DNA of 64,000 nucleotides from Halorussus amylolyticus (GCF_004143485.2 NZ_ML974131.1:1-64000), one strand, 5' to 3'; counted from the first letter of the stretch, positions 42,582 through 51,564 are shown. Program-made: numbers and translations. Notes: generated by a model from the letters alone, not told the origin.

Positions 42582-43001
42582 ATGCAACGCGATGCGCTAC
42601 TGATATCGGCGTTCGTGACGGTGGCGGCCCTCGGGGCTGGGGCCGTCGTGTTCGCGGACGCCGACACGACGGACGGCGAACGGGCCGAAACTGACCTCGA
42701 AATCGTAGACCGCAACGACGAACTGAACGAGTCCGAGCACGAGATGATTCGAAATCTCGTTTCGAACGACGATGCGATGGGCGAACTGCGAGCCCGACTC
42801 GACGACCCCGGCGCGGTGACGCTCGAAGTCGTCGGTGTCGCTCCCGACGGGCGCGTCCACATGGACGCCTCAGCGCCCGGCGAAAGCTCGGAGGTCGCGG
42901 TGACCGTCGCGCCCTCGGAGGCGACCGTCGAGGTCGAGACCGTCACACTGATGGGGGAGTCCGATGCGGAGAACGGGACGCGCGGGGCTGACCAGCGCTG
43001 A
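42582..43001 (+). CDS. Small exported acidic protein
   Basis: A 139-residue protein with an N-terminal hydrophobic helix (ALLISAFVTVAALGAGAVVF, residues 5-24) typical of an uncleaved anchor or Sec signal, then a soluble acidic beta-rich domain (LDDPGAVTLEVVGVAPDGRV and following residues). No family is recognised. ATG 42582 has no clear TATA at leaderless distance, so it may be expressed with the upstream regulator gene at 41821-42432 (149 bp gap). Its gene neighbourhood is a group of small surface proteins. Confidence 0.65.
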   Translation: MQRDALLISAFVTVAALGAGAVVFADADTTDGERAETDLEIVDRNDELNESEHEMIRNLVSNDDAMGELRARLDDPGAVTLEVVGVAPDGRVHMDASAPGESSEVAVTVAPSEATVEVETVTLMGESDAENGTRGADQR

Positions 43002-43127
43002 CACGCCGTTCGAAACTCCCACCCCCCATACAATAGAAATACAACACATATTAAATACTATCTTTTTACTAGAAAATTTAATACTAATGTTCTAGAAGAA
43101 AACTTTAATAGTTAGTGTTCTAACACT

Positions 43128-43622
43128 ATGAATGCCATGTCAGACCAGACACGGCGTTCGTTCGTGCGGAATAGTGCGATAACTGCAGTCAGTCTCGGCG
43201 CGTTGGCCAGCGGGGTCGGCTCCGCGTCCGACCGCGAACGGCTCACTGCGGACCAAGCCGAGCGGATGCAACTCGACGCCGCCACTGTCGAATCCGTCGG
43301 CGGCGACGCGACGACGCAGGCGACGTGGCCGGTGAGCTTCAGCTTCGACTCGGCTCCCGGTGAAGGGAAGGCCGGAGACGCACCCGACATCGTCGGGGGC
43401 GTGTTTTACGACTTCGACCTGAGCTACTCGCCGGAACTGTCCATCGACATCGGCTTCCTCGACACCGGCACCGACACGCTCTACGGGTACACGGTGAACG
43501 GAAGCGGCACGTACCGTCTCGAAGCTCCTGAGGGTATTCCCGAGGACAGCGCGGCCGTCGGGATTCTCAACCCCTCCGACAACAGTCGGGCGGTCTCGGG
43601 CGACCTTTCGGTAGACGAGTAA
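43128..43622 (+). CDS. Tat-exported protein of unknown function
   Basis: A 164-residue protein starting with a twin-arginine signal (TRRSFVRNSAITAVSLGALA, residues 8-27), the main export route in haloarchaea. The mature part is beta-rich and acidic with WPVSFSFDSAPGEGKAGDAP and GVFYDFDLSYSPELSIDIGF. No recognised domain. ATG 43128 or 43137 is possible; CTTTAATAG near 43104 supports leaderless starting at 43128. The 110 bp upstream are strikingly AT-rich with TTCTAGAA-type palindromes, unlike neighbouring DNA, suggesting a regulated promoter. Confidence 0.7.
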   Translation: MNAMSDQTRRSFVRNSAITAVSLGALASGVGSASDRERLTADQAERMQLDAATVESVGGDATTQATWPVSFSFDSAPGEGKAGDAPDIVGGVFYDFDLSYSPELSIDIGFLDTGTDTLYGYTVNGSGTYRLEAPEGIPEDSAAVGILNPSDNSRAVSGDLSVDE

Positions 43623-43831
43623 TCAGCCGTCCCCGCCGTCTCATTTTTTGCGCGTTCGGAGGAGTAAGCACGTAAAGACGCCGCCGAGAGACGCTCCAAT
43701 CCGCTTGCGACCCGTCTCGGACCCACCACGACGACACCGGCACAAACGTCGTCGTTCGCTCGGCTCTCTACCCATTGTCGCAAAAAAATTAGTCGAAGCG
43801 GGAACTCTCGGAGCGATGACGGCGGAGTCGC

Positions 43832-44065
43832 TTACTCGCCGTCGGTATCGATTTCGATGGTGTCGCCTCCGGTTGACTGCACGTCGTCTTCGGCGAAGTC
43901 AAGTTCGAACGAGTCGTCGGCCGTGAGTCGCTCGCCATCGTCGCTCGTTTCGGTGCTGTCTTCGAGGGAGTCGGAGCTCACGCCGTCGGCAGCGACGATG
44001 CCGCCGCCGGTGACGGCCGCTATCGCCACGACCGCGAGCGTGAGCGCGATTAGTTTCGATTTCAT
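43832..44065 (-). CDS. Small secreted acidic peptide
   Basis: A 77-residue protein with a signal-like start (MKSKLIALTLAVVAIAAVTG, then GGIVAADG) followed by an acidic, Ser/Asp/Glu-rich mature region (DSLEDSTETSDDGERLTADD and DFAEDDVQSTGGDTIEIDTD). It could be an exported peptide or small surface protein; no Cys. It ends the cluster of small secreted proteins, oriented oppositely to the Tat protein gene. The roughly 210 bp between them (43623-43831) shows no convincing gene. Confidence 0.65.
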   Translation of the reverse strand: MKSKLIALTLAVVAIAAVTGGGIVAADGVSSDSLEDSTETSDDGERLTADDSFELDFAEDDVQSTGGDTIEIDTDGE

Positions 44066-44346
44066 GGTATCAGGCGAGTGGCGCGGACGGGTCTCGTTAG
44101 CGACTCCGTTCGAGGTGGTCGCCGGGGACCTCCGTCCGAGCCACCCGCTTTACTGTTGTACGAAAACCCACTTAGATTCCCGTTGAAAACGCGTTCGAAA
44201 CGGGTTGAGAAACGTGTTTAAGCGATTTACGGCACTCTCGGTCGGCGTGCCGAGAACCGTCTCCTTGGCGACTGGCGCGGAGAAACACGACAACCAATTT
44301 CGTTTCTCGATTCGAGTGCCCGTCGCGAATCGAACTCGCTCCGGGT

Positions 44347-44868
44347 TCACTCCTCGTCGTCCAATCCCATCCGGTCGTAGAACTCCTCGGGCGTGTCGGG
44401 AATCCGCTCGAAGTCGCCGAAGTCGCGCTCGTGGTGGCGGATAATCTGTTCTATCATCCACTCGCTGAACGCCTCGTCGAACCGCCACTCGCCGTCGTGG
44501 TCCTCGACCTCGAATCGGTCGTCGGTGGCGAACGCGACGAAGACGTGGTAGAAGCCCAAGATTACGTCGGCGAAGTCTCGCGCCTTGCTTCCGCTCTCGG
44601 TGCGCTTCTCGCGGAGTTCCTCGCGACCCGCGTCGGTGAGTTCGAAGTACTTGCGGTCGGGTTCGTCCTCGCGCTCGATGCGCTCGGCCCACCCCTTCTC
44701 CTCGAACTTGTAGAGGATGGGGTACACCGACCCGTAGGAGGGTTCCCAGTGGCCGCCGCTTATCGTCTGAATCTCCTTGAGGATTTCGTACCCGTATCGC
44801 GGCTTCTCGTCTAAGAGTTCGAGGACGAGATACGAGATGAGGCCTTTCGGCGGGCCGCTTTTCCGCAT
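44347..44868 (-). CDS. PadR-family transcriptional regulator
   Basis: A 173-residue regulator. The N-terminal winged helix is typical of PadR (PPKGLISYLVLELLDEKPRY followed by GYEILKEIQ; then SYGSVYPILYKFEEKGWAER as recognition helix and wing; DRKYFELTDAGREEL). The C-terminal ~80 residues form a helical dimerisation region (RDFADVILGFYHVFVAFATD and following). PadR proteins sense phenolics or drugs, or regulate other traits; the target is unknown here. It starts at ATG 44868, next to repeat copy 3, and is transcribed toward the small secreted gene. No adjacent efflux pump. Confidence 0.9.
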   Translation of the reverse strand: MRKSGPPKGLISYLVLELLDEKPRYGYEILKEIQTISGGHWEPSYGSVYPILYKFEEKGWAERIEREDEPDRKYFELTDAGREELREKRTESGSKARDFADVILGFYHVFVAFATDDRFEVEDHDGEWRFDEAFSEWMIEQIIRHHERDFGDFERIPDTPEEFYDRMGLDDEE

Positions 44869-44993
44869 TGCTGAAGGGTTCTGACCGTGTTTTTGAAAGG
44901 CTTTCGGTCGGGAAAACGACCGAACATCGTGATTTCGTTTTTGAACGCTCCGGTCCAGTCTTGTTTCGCGATTGTGGGGCATTCGAGACCGTA

Positions 44994-45195
44994 AACGCCT
45001 CGAAAGCCCCCGCCCGGTCGCGGTCGCTGTGCAGGATATTTGCGCCTCTCCGCACTGCCCGGCGCAAATAGTGGCCTGCACAGACGACTAAACTGCACGC
45101 GACCGGGCGGCCCCTTTCAGTCCCACCCGAGGATTATCTCACCGGCTGTTTTCGGGTGGACTGTCTCACCAGCCGATTTCGGCGGCTGTGTCACC
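44994..45195 (-). repeat. Composite repeat, copy 3 (reverse orientation)
   Basis: Read on the minus strand from 45194: units GGTGACACAGCCGCCGAAAT, GGTGAGACAGTCCACCCGAA and GGTGAGATAATCC. The core GGGTGGGACTGAAAGGGGCC follows, with outer stem GCCCGGTCGCG/CGCGACCGGGC and inner stems CTGTGCAGG/CCTGCACAG and ATTTGCGCC/GGCGCAAAT around GGGCAGTGCGGAGAG, ending GGGGGCTTTCGAGG. All stem pairs differ from copies 1 and 2 yet remain complementary. It lies in the 375-bp gap between the PadR and PQQ-type dehydrogenase genes, which has no other gene. Confidence 0.75.
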
Positions 45196-45243
45196 GCGCG
45201 ACGCGACTGAACGCCGTCACTCACTCGACGCCCGAAAACAGGC

Positions 45244-46356
45244 TCAAGCGGGCTGAATCCGGAGAATACGGTCGTCTTGGGGCGCGGGCGTCCCCCGGCC
45301 GTCCTGATTGCTGGTCGCGACGTAGAGGTGGCCGTCCGGTCCGGTGAACACGCTCCTGAGTCGGCCGTACTCCTCGTCGAGCAGGCGCTCCTGTTCGACG
45401 ACTTCCTCACCGTCGATGCGGACCCGCCGGAGGTGTCGCCCGGCGAGATTTCCGAAGAAGAAATCGCCCTGCCAGTCGTCGATGGGACCGTCGTAGAACG
45501 TCGCGCTCGCGGGCGCGATGGTCGGCGTGTACGACTCGATGGGGTCGGTGAACGTCTCGTCGTCGCTCGGTCCCATCACGTCGGGCCAGCCGTAGTTGTT
45601 CCCCGCCCGGAGGACGTTTATCTCGTCGTCGTGGTCGGGACCGTGCTCGGTCGAAAACAGGGTGCCGTCGCGCCACGCCAACCCCTGCGGATTCCGGTGG
45701 CCGTAGGTGAACACTCGCGGGCCGCCCTCGCCGGGGTTGTCCGGGTGGGGGTCGCCGTCGGGCGTCACCCGGAGGACCTTGCCCGCGAGCGAGTCGCGGT
45801 CCTGTGCGCGCTCGCCCTCGCCCGCGTCGCCCGTGGTGACGTAGAGCGCGCCCTCCGGCCCGAACGCGATGCGACCCCCGTCGTGGATTGACCCCGCCGG
45901 GATGTCGTCCACGACGACGCCGTCGGTCGCGAAGCCCTCGTCCACCCGGTGGCGAACGACGCGATTCACGAGTCCGTCGTCGGCGTCGTAGGTGCCGTAG
46001 GTGTACGCAAAGTCGGGGTCGCCGGGGTGGAACGCGAGTCCGAGCAGGCCGCCTTCGCCCTCGTGGGCGATTCGGTCGGTGAAGTCCGCGACCTCCTCGC
46101 GGTCCTCGCCCTCGGGCGTCACTCGCTGGACTCGCCCCGGTCGCTCGGTGAGGTAGAGGACTCCCTCGGGGTCGAACGCCGCTCCCCACGGGATTTCGAG
46201 TTCCATCGTGACGGTCTCGGTGCGGAACTGGACCGCCTCCGTCGTCGTGGCCGTCTGCTCGGTCCCCCCCGTTCGCAAGCATCCCGCGAACCCCGTCATT
46301 CCGGTGACTCCGGCCAGTCCCGTGGTCACCGACCGCAGATATGCGCGCCGCTCCAT
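45244..46356 (-). CDS. PQQ-type soluble sugar dehydrogenase-like lipoprotein
   Basis: A 370-residue six-bladed beta-propeller of the Asd/YliI (GDH-B) type. It has motifs EIPWGAAFDPEG (about 54-65), GLLGLAFHPGDPDF (about 99-112), IHDGGRIAFGPEGALYVTTG (156-175) and YGHRNPQGLAWRDGTLFSTE-HGPDHDDEIN (218-246). The N-terminus combines twin-arginine export (ERRAYLRSVTTGLAG) with a lipobox-type Cys (GFAGC, residue 26), so it is likely a Tat lipoprotein on the cell surface. Whether it binds PQQ is uncertain because haloarchaea often lack PQQ synthesis. Its upstream neighbour is the acyltransferase gene. Confidence 0.88.
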   Translation of the reverse strand: MERRAYLRSVTTGLAGVTGMTGFAGCLRTGGTEQTATTTEAVQFRTETVTMELEIPWGAAFDPEGVLYLTERPGRVQRVTPEGEDREEVADFTDRIAHEGEGGLLGLAFHPGDPDFAYTYGTYDADDGLVNRVVRHRVDEGFATDGVVVDDIPAGSIHDGGRIAFGPEGALYVTTGDAGEGERAQDRDSLAGKVLRVTPDGDPHPDNPGEGGPRVFTYGHRNPQGLAWRDGTLFSTEHGPDHDDEINVLRAGNNYGWPDVMGPSDDETFTDPIESYTPTIAPASATFYDGPIDDWQGDFFFGNLAGRHLRRVRIDGEEVVEQERLLDEEYGRLRSVFTGPDGHLYVATSNQDGRGTPAPQDDRILRIQPA

Positions 46357-46401
46357 GCGTCGAACTCACGACACGACGGGAGAAAAGTGACGTGGTTGCA
46401 C

Positions 46402-47304
46402 CTATCGCTCGTTCGGCGGTTGCAGGTCGCGCTGGAACTCGTCGAACACGTCGATGTCGTCGGGGACGTCGTACTCGATGCGCCGGTCTTCCTTGTCGCC
46501 GCCCTCGGCGTCGAGGGGGGCGGCCACGTCCTCCCATCCGGGCTTGACCTTGATGCTCTTGGCTGGGGTTCCCGCCGCGATGTGGTGGTCGGGCACGTCG
46601 CGCTGGACGACCGACTTGGCCGCCACGATGGTGTTCTCGCCGATTCGGACGCCCGCTCGAATCATCGAATCGTAGGTGATGCGCGCGTCGTCCCCGATGA
46701 CGGTGTGGTAGTTCGTGACCTCGGTCTGGTCCACCACGTCGTGGTCGTGGGTGTAGACGTGCGCGCTGTCCGAGACGGAGACCCGGTCGCCGACTGTCAG
46801 CTTTCCGCGGTCGTCGAGATGCACGTCGTCGTGGACCACGACGTTGTCGCCGACGGTGATGTTGTGACCGTAGGTGAACGAGATGCCCTTGAAGAACCGA
46901 CAGCCGTCGCCACACTCCTCGAAGAGGTGGTCGGCGAGCATCGCGCGGAATCGGAGCGCGAACTCGACGTTGTCGGCCATCGGGGTCGCGTCGAACTGCC
47001 GCCAGAGCCACTGGAGGTGCTTCGAGCGCTTGAACTTCTCCTCGTCCTTCTCGGCGTAGTACTCGCTTTCGAGGGTGGCGTTACAGGGGTCGTAGCTCTG
47101 GAGTCGGACCCGCTCGGCGGGCGAGACGGTCTCGCCGTCCTGCCACCGGTCGTAGGCGTCCCGGTCGCCGTGCAAATCGACCAGCACCTCCTCGACCACC
47201 TCGCAGGTGTCTTCCTCGCCCGCGAGTCGGTCGTCTACCTCCGCGATGAACGCTTCGAGCGACGCCTCCATCTCGTCGGGGAGGTGTATCTGTCGTTTTG
47301 TCAT
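46402..47304 (-). CDS. Left-handed beta-helix acyltransferase-like protein
   Basis: A 300-residue protein. The C-terminal half (about 130-250) carries hexapeptide-repeat-like sequence (ITVGDNVVVHDDVHLDDRGK, LTVGDRVSVSDSAHVYTHDH, TVIGDDARITYDSMIRAGVR, IGENTIVAAKSVVQRDVPDH) with the trailing IAAGTPAKSIKVKPG loop typical of the acetyltransferases of the LbH/NodL type. The N-terminal 120 residues are charged and helical (EASLEAFIAEVDDRLAGEED). The acyl acceptor is unknown; surface glycan or sugar acetylation is plausible. ATG 47304. Confidence 0.85.
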   Translation of the reverse strand: MTKRQIHLPDEMEASLEAFIAEVDDRLAGEEDTCEVVEEVLVDLHGDRDAYDRWQDGETVSPAERVRLQSYDPCNATLESEYYAEKDEEKFKRSKHLQWLWRQFDATPMADNVEFALRFRAMLADHLFEECGDGCRFFKGISFTYGHNITVGDNVVVHDDVHLDDRGKLTVGDRVSVSDSAHVYTHDHDVVDQTEVTNYHTVIGDDARITYDSMIRAGVRIGENTIVAAKSVVQRDVPDHHIAAGTPAKSIKVKPGWEDVAAPLDAEGGDKEDRRIEYDVPDDIDVFDEFQRDLQPPNER

Positions 47305-47525
47305 GTGGGGCCTCCGATTTCTCTACCGGACACTTTTGCTCCTGTCTTGATGGGGGTTTTGGTTGCGGCGTTACGCGTCGATACCTCGACTCGCGGTGCC
47401 TCCCAGCCGATTCCGACCCCTCCGTTTCATCCGGAAACCGACAGACTGCGTCGAGAATTTCTTCGAATATTTCACTTTCACCGCGCGCTCGCACACGGCC
47501 GACACCGAAATCCGACTCTCCGCGA

Positions 47526-49103
47526 CTACGCCAAGAAGACGTGGCGCGGTCGGTCGGCAAGCACGTCCCGGCCCCACGAGACGGTGTCGGTGAAGGCGTC
47601 GCTCCGGAAGAAGCCCATCGCGTCGTCTTTCGACTCCCACTGGCTCGCGATGAACATGTCGTTCTCGTCCTCGCGGTTGGCCAGCAGGTCGGTTTCGAGG
47701 TGCCCGTCGGTGTCTTCGAGGACGCCGCCGACCGTCTCGAACTTCTCCACGAAGTCCTCGCGGTGCTCGGGTTTGACGGTGTAGAACATCCCCATCGTGC
47801 CGAAACCGCTTTCCTCGCCCGCTCGCGCGACGATTCCCGGCAGGTCGGCGAGGAATCCGCCCGCGGTGTCGGCCGCGCTCTGAGTCTTCCAGATGCTCAC
47901 GACCGCCGAGCGACCGTCTTCGGTCGCGTCGCGGTCGCTCGCGGTTTCACCGCTCGCGTTTTCGGAGGCGCGTCGCGCCTCCCGAGTCTGATACACCGCG
48001 GTCTTGACGTGGGTGTCGTAGTGGTCGAAGTTCTTCCGCAGGCCGTCCACTTCCTCGAACAGTTCCTCGGGGTCGGCCTCCGAGTAGAGGACCATCGCGT
48101 ACACGTCCTCGCCGTGGGGCTGGCCCGCGTAGATGTCGAGGTCTTCGAGTTCGCCCCGGATGCTCTCGGAGTCGTCGTCGGAGTCGCCGCCGTGGTGGCC
48201 GCCGTCCGAACCACCGTGATGATGACCGCCCTCGTCTCCGTGACCGTGGTGGCTCTCGGATTCGCCGTGATGATGGCCGCTCTCGCCGTGGTGATGCCCA
48301 CTGTCGCCCTCCTCGCCCTCGGCGGGAACCGCCTCGCCCGCCATGAACGCCGGGAGGTCCTCGGGCGGGAACTGTCGGCCGAAGTAGAACGGCCCGAACT
48401 CGGCGTACTTCGAACTGCTCTCGTCGAATCGGAGTTCGTACAGCAGGTCCTTGATGACGACCGGGTCGTTGCTGAACAGGTCCACGCCCCACTCGTAGTC
48501 GTCGAAGCCGATGGAGCCGGAGATGACCTGCGTGACCTTTCCGGCGTAGGTCTTGCCGATGTCGCCGTGAGTGGACATCATCTCGGCGCGCTCGTCGAAC
48601 GGGAGGTCGTACCAGTTCTCGCCTGGCGCGCGGCGCTTGTTCATCGGGTAGAAGCAGACGAACTCACTGTCCGGGATATCCGGGTAGAGTTTGCTCTCGG
48701 CGTACCGCGCGAGGCCGGTGTCCTCGATGTCCTCGGGGTCCGCGGCCATCTCCTCGTTGGTGTAGCCGCCGACCTCCGTGACCGAGACGTAGGAGTTCGA
48801 TTTCTCGGTGTACCCGGCGAACGCGGTGTCCTCGAACGCGCGCTCGGCGGTGTCGAGGTCGGCCATCGTCGGCCGGAAGTGGACCACGAGCAGGTCGGCC
48901 TTGTGCCCGAGCATCGAGAAGACGGCCGACGAACCATCCTCGGCGTCGGCCACCTCCGTGTGGTGCCGGAGGAACGAGATGCCCTCCGCGAGCGCGGCCT
49001 CGCGCTCGCGCTCGGGCGCGGCCCGCCACGCGTCCCAATCGACCGTGCGGAAATCGTGCAGCGCGTACCAACCCTCGTTCGTCGCCGGGGGTTCTCTGGT
49101 CAT
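47526..49103 (-). CDS. pitA: PitA-type chlorite dismutase / ABM fusion, heme-binding
   Basis: A 525-residue haloarchaeal fusion. Residues about 1-245 are a Cld/HemQ-type domain (GWYALHDFRTVDWDAW, FVCFYPMNKRRAPGENWYDL, THGDIGKTYAGKVTQVISGS, GFDDYEWGVDLFSNDP). A His/Gly/Asp/Glu linker (about 258-310) carries many HHH/HHHG stretches. C-terminal ABM/DUF3291-like domains start with DVYAMVLYSEADPEELFEEV and GMFYTVKPEHREDFVEKFET. PitA was described from halophiles as a merged Cld-ABM protein; its physiological reaction is unsettled, perhaps heme synthesis or detoxification. The His-rich linker could bind metal or heme. ATG 49103. It is divergent from kynureninase. Confidence 0.92.
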   Translation of the reverse strand: MTREPPATNEGWYALHDFRTVDWDAWRAAPEREREAALAEGISFLRHHTEVADAEDGSSAVFSMLGHKADLLVVHFRPTMADLDTAERAFEDTAFAGYTEKSNSYVSVTEVGGYTNEEMAADPEDIEDTGLARYAESKLYPDIPDSEFVCFYPMNKRRAPGENWYDLPFDERAEMMSTHGDIGKTYAGKVTQVISGSIGFDDYEWGVDLFSNDPVVIKDLLYELRFDESSSKYAEFGPFYFGRQFPPEDLPAFMAGEAVPAEGEEGDSGHHHGESGHHHGESESHHGHGDEGGHHHGGSDGGHHGGDSDDDSESIRGELEDLDIYAGQPHGEDVYAMVLYSEADPEELFEEVDGLRKNFDHYDTHVKTAVYQTREARRASENASGETASDRDATEDGRSAVVSIWKTQSAADTAGGFLADLPGIVARAGEESGFGTMGMFYTVKPEHREDFVEKFETVGGVLEDTDGHLETDLLANREDENDMFIASQWESKDDAMGFFRSDAFTDTVSWGRDVLADRPRHVFLA

Positions 49104-49234
49104 ATCTTCACCTCGGCGTTCCGGCGGTAAGGAGTTTTTGAGTCTGGCGCGAGGGGGGTGGCGAGTCGCCACCCCCTTCGCGCCCGTTTCTGAGAGTGCC
49201 AAGGAATATATCGGCTCCGCCGAACGATTCGGGC

Positions 49235-50524
49235 ATGGACGACTCCGAACTGGAATCTAAGTTCGAACTCGGGGCCGACTTCGCGGCCCGGCGCGACGAC
49301 GCCGACCCGCTCGCGCACCTCGCAGACCGCTTCTACGACACCGACGACGCCCAGTACATGGACGGCAACTCCCTCGGTCTGCTCTCGACGGACGCCGAGG
49401 ACGCGCTCGACGCGGCCGTCTCGGAGTGGCGCGACCTCGGCATCCGGGGATGGACCGACGCCGACCCGCCGTGGTTCCACTACGGCGAGAAACTGGGCGA
49501 CCGACTCGCGCCGCTCGTCGGCGCGAACGAGAACGAGGTCGTGGTCGGAAACTCCACGACGGTCAACATCCACACGCTCGTCGGCACCTTCTACGACCGC
49601 GCCGAGGGGTCGAAAATCGTCGTGAACGAACTCGACTTCCCGACCGACCACTACGCCATCCGCGCCCAACTCCGACAGCACGGCGCGGACCCCGACGAGG
49701 CGCTGACGGTGGTCGAGAGCCGAGACGGCCGGACTATCGAGGAGGACGACGTCCTCGACGCCATCGACGACGACACCGCCATCGTGTTCATGCCGTCAGT
49801 CCTCTACCGGAGCGGCCAACTGTTCGACATCGAGCGACTCACCGACGCCGCCCACGACCACGACGCTCTCGCGGGATTCGACCTCGCCCACTCGGTCGGC
49901 GTCGTCCCCCACGACCTCTCGGATATCGGCGTCGATTTCGCGGTCTGGTGTGGCTACAAGTACCTCAACGCCGGGCCGGGTGCGATTGCGGGCCTGTACG
50001 TCAACGAACGCCACTTCGGCGAGACGCCCGCCCTCGCGGGGTGGTGGGGCCACGACAAGGAGACGCAGTTCGAACTCAATCCGACCTACACGCCCGCCGA
50101 CGACGCCGGAGCCTACCAAATCGGGACCGTGCCGGTCCTCTCGGCCGCGCCGCTCGCGGGGTCGCTCGACGTGTTCGCCGAGACGACGGTGGAGGCGGTC
50201 CGAGAGAAGTCGCTGAATCTGACCGAGTATTTGATGTTCCTCGTGGACGAGCGCCTGCCGGAGTGCGAGGTGGGGACGCCTCGCGACCCCGACCGCCGGG
50301 GCGGCCACGTCGCCGTCGAGCATCCCGAGGCGTATCGGGTGAGCGAGGCGCTGAAAGAGCGCGGTGTGGTCGTGGATTTCCGGCCGCCGGACGTGGTTCG
50401 GGTGTGTCCCTCGCCGTTGTACGTCGGTTATCGGGATGTGCGGGAAGTAGTCGAGAAACTGAGCGGGATTTTGGAGAACGAGGAGTACGAGGCGTTCGAG
50501 ACGCGGGGGAGTGGTGTAGTATAA
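49235..50524 (+). CDS. kynU: Kynureninase-like PLP enzyme
   Basis: A 429-residue aminotransferase class V/kynureninase fold. The motifs MDGNSLGLLS (about 41-50), GWTDADPPWFHYGEKLG (about 70-86), NSTTVNIHTLVGTF (about 103-116), FDLAHSVGVVPHDLSDIGVD (about 213-232) and the PLP-lysine in WCGYKYLNAGPGA (about 235-247) are classic KynU. The enzyme cleaves kynurenine or 3-hydroxykynurenine to (hydroxy)anthranilate and alanine. No other kynurenine-pathway gene is in the window. Its end borders the AT-rich island; a terminator-like hairpin follows. Confidence 0.93.
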   Translation: MDDSELESKFELGADFAARRDDADPLAHLADRFYDTDDAQYMDGNSLGLLSTDAEDALDAAVSEWRDLGIRGWTDADPPWFHYGEKLGDRLAPLVGANENEVVVGNSTTVNIHTLVGTFYDRAEGSKIVVNELDFPTDHYAIRAQLRQHGADPDEALTVVESRDGRTIEEDDVLDAIDDDTAIVFMPSVLYRSGQLFDIERLTDAAHDHDALAGFDLAHSVGVVPHDLSDIGVDFAVWCGYKYLNAGPGAIAGLYVNERHFGETPALAGWWGHDKETQFELNPTYTPADDAGAYQIGTVPVLSAAPLAGSLDVFAETTVEAVREKSLNLTEYLMFLVDERLPECEVGTPRDPDRRGGHVAVEHPEAYRVSEALKERGVVVDFRPPDVVRVCPSPLYVGYRDVREVVEKLSGILENEEYEAFETRGSGVV

Positions 50525-50563
50525 CGAATTAGCTTCGATAGAATATTTTGAGTCGATTGATAG

Positions 50564-50592
50564 CGGGTCGGAGACCCGTACCCCATTTTTGT
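50564..50592 (+). terminator. Hairpin plus T-run after kynU
   Basis: CGGGTC (50564-50569), GGA loop bases and GACCCG (50573-50578) form a 6-bp stem followed by TACCCCATTTTT, about 40 bp after the kynU stop. It would suit an archaeal intrinsic T-tract terminator. It also marks the left edge of the AT-rich region. Confidence 0.45.
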
Positions 50593-50688
50593 ACTGTATC
50601 TACCGCCATCGAACTCCTATTGGAAATCATATAATAGTTCTTTTTAGAAGTCTTTTTATAACTTCGACTTAATACCCAAGTATAACTA

Positions 50689-51564
50689 ATGGAGCTCAGA
50701 ACTAATAACCTCGGGAAGAGGTACTCGTCTACGACGTGGGGTGTCAAAGAAATCGACCTCGAACTTGGGACGGGAATCCACGGGCTTCTCGGCCCAAACG
50801 GTTCCGGAAAGTCCACTCTCATGCGGATGTTGACGACAGTCATGGCACCGACCGAAGGGACGGCCTACTGGAACGATACCGACATCACCGAGTCACCTGA
50901 CACAGTTCGGTCGGTTTTGGGGTATCTCCCGCAGGACTTTGGCGTGTACCCCGACCTGACTCTTGAGGAGTTTCTCGAATACATCGGTGCGCTTCGCGGT
51001 CTCAATTCCGAAACGACGAGCGCCCGGATTGCGGAACTGCTCGAGCTCACGAATCTCCAACAGGAGCGTGACGAAAAACTGAAAACGTTCTCGGGTGGGA
51101 TGCGCCAGCGCGTCGGCATCGCGCAGGCGTTGCTCAACGACCCGGACCTTCTGGTGGTAGACGAACCCACCGTCGGCCTCGACCCCGAGGAGCGGGTCCG
51201 CTTTCGAAACGTCCTCTCGGAGATGGCCGCAGACCGCGTCGTCGTCCTTTCGACACACATCGTCCCCGATATCGAGGCAACCGCGAACAGCGTCGCACTC
51301 CTCGACGACGGGAACCTCCTCACGCATACGGACCCCGGCTCACTCATTGAGCGTGTCAGCGGCGATGTCTACGAATTCGTCGTCTCCCGTGACGAACTCG
51401 AAACGGTTAGGGAGCAGTATCGGGTGAGCAGTACGGTCCAGCAGCGGAATGGTGTCCGAGCACGAGTGATAGCCAAATCGCCACCCACAGCGTCGGCGAC
51501 GACCGTCGAACCGACGCTTGAAGACGCCTATCTTCAGACCATCGACGGTGGTGTCCGTGCCTAG
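50689..51564 (+). CDS. ABC transporter ATP-binding protein (transporter 1)
   Basis: A 291-residue ATPase of the drug/peptide (NatA/CcmA-like) type. Walker A GPNGSGKSTLM (about 36-46), Q-loop GYLPQDFGVYP (about 84-94), signature FSGGMRQRVGIAQALL (about 131-146), Walker B LLVVDEPTVGLDP (about 151-163) and H-loop VLSTHIVPD are all intact. The C-terminal ~70 residues after the H-loop are family-typical. ATG 50689 lies 28 bp after TTTTTATAAC, fitting a leaderless mRNA. It overlaps its permease gene. It is convergent with the DUF6895-like gene that follows the small peptide genes, so it could export the peptide or confer immunity. Confidence 0.93.
   Translation: MELRTNNLGKRYSSTTWGVKEIDLELGTGIHGLLGPNGSGKSTLMRMLTTVMAPTEGTAYWNDTDITESPDTVRSVLGYLPQDFGVYPDLTLEEFLEYIGALRGLNSETTSARIAELLELTNLQQERDEKLKTFSGGMRQRVGIAQALLNDPDLLVVDEPTVGLDPEERVRFRNVLSEMAADRVVVLSTHIVPDIEATANSVALLDDGNLLTHTDPGSLIERVSGDVYEFVVSRDELETVREQYRVSSTVQQRNGVRARVIAKSPPTASATTVEPTLEDAYLQTIDGGVRA

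Noticed and set aside
43623-43831. A possible gene in the gap after the Tat-exported protein
   Set aside because: Frames are Arg-rich or short, without signal, motif or promoter; I see nothing supportable there.
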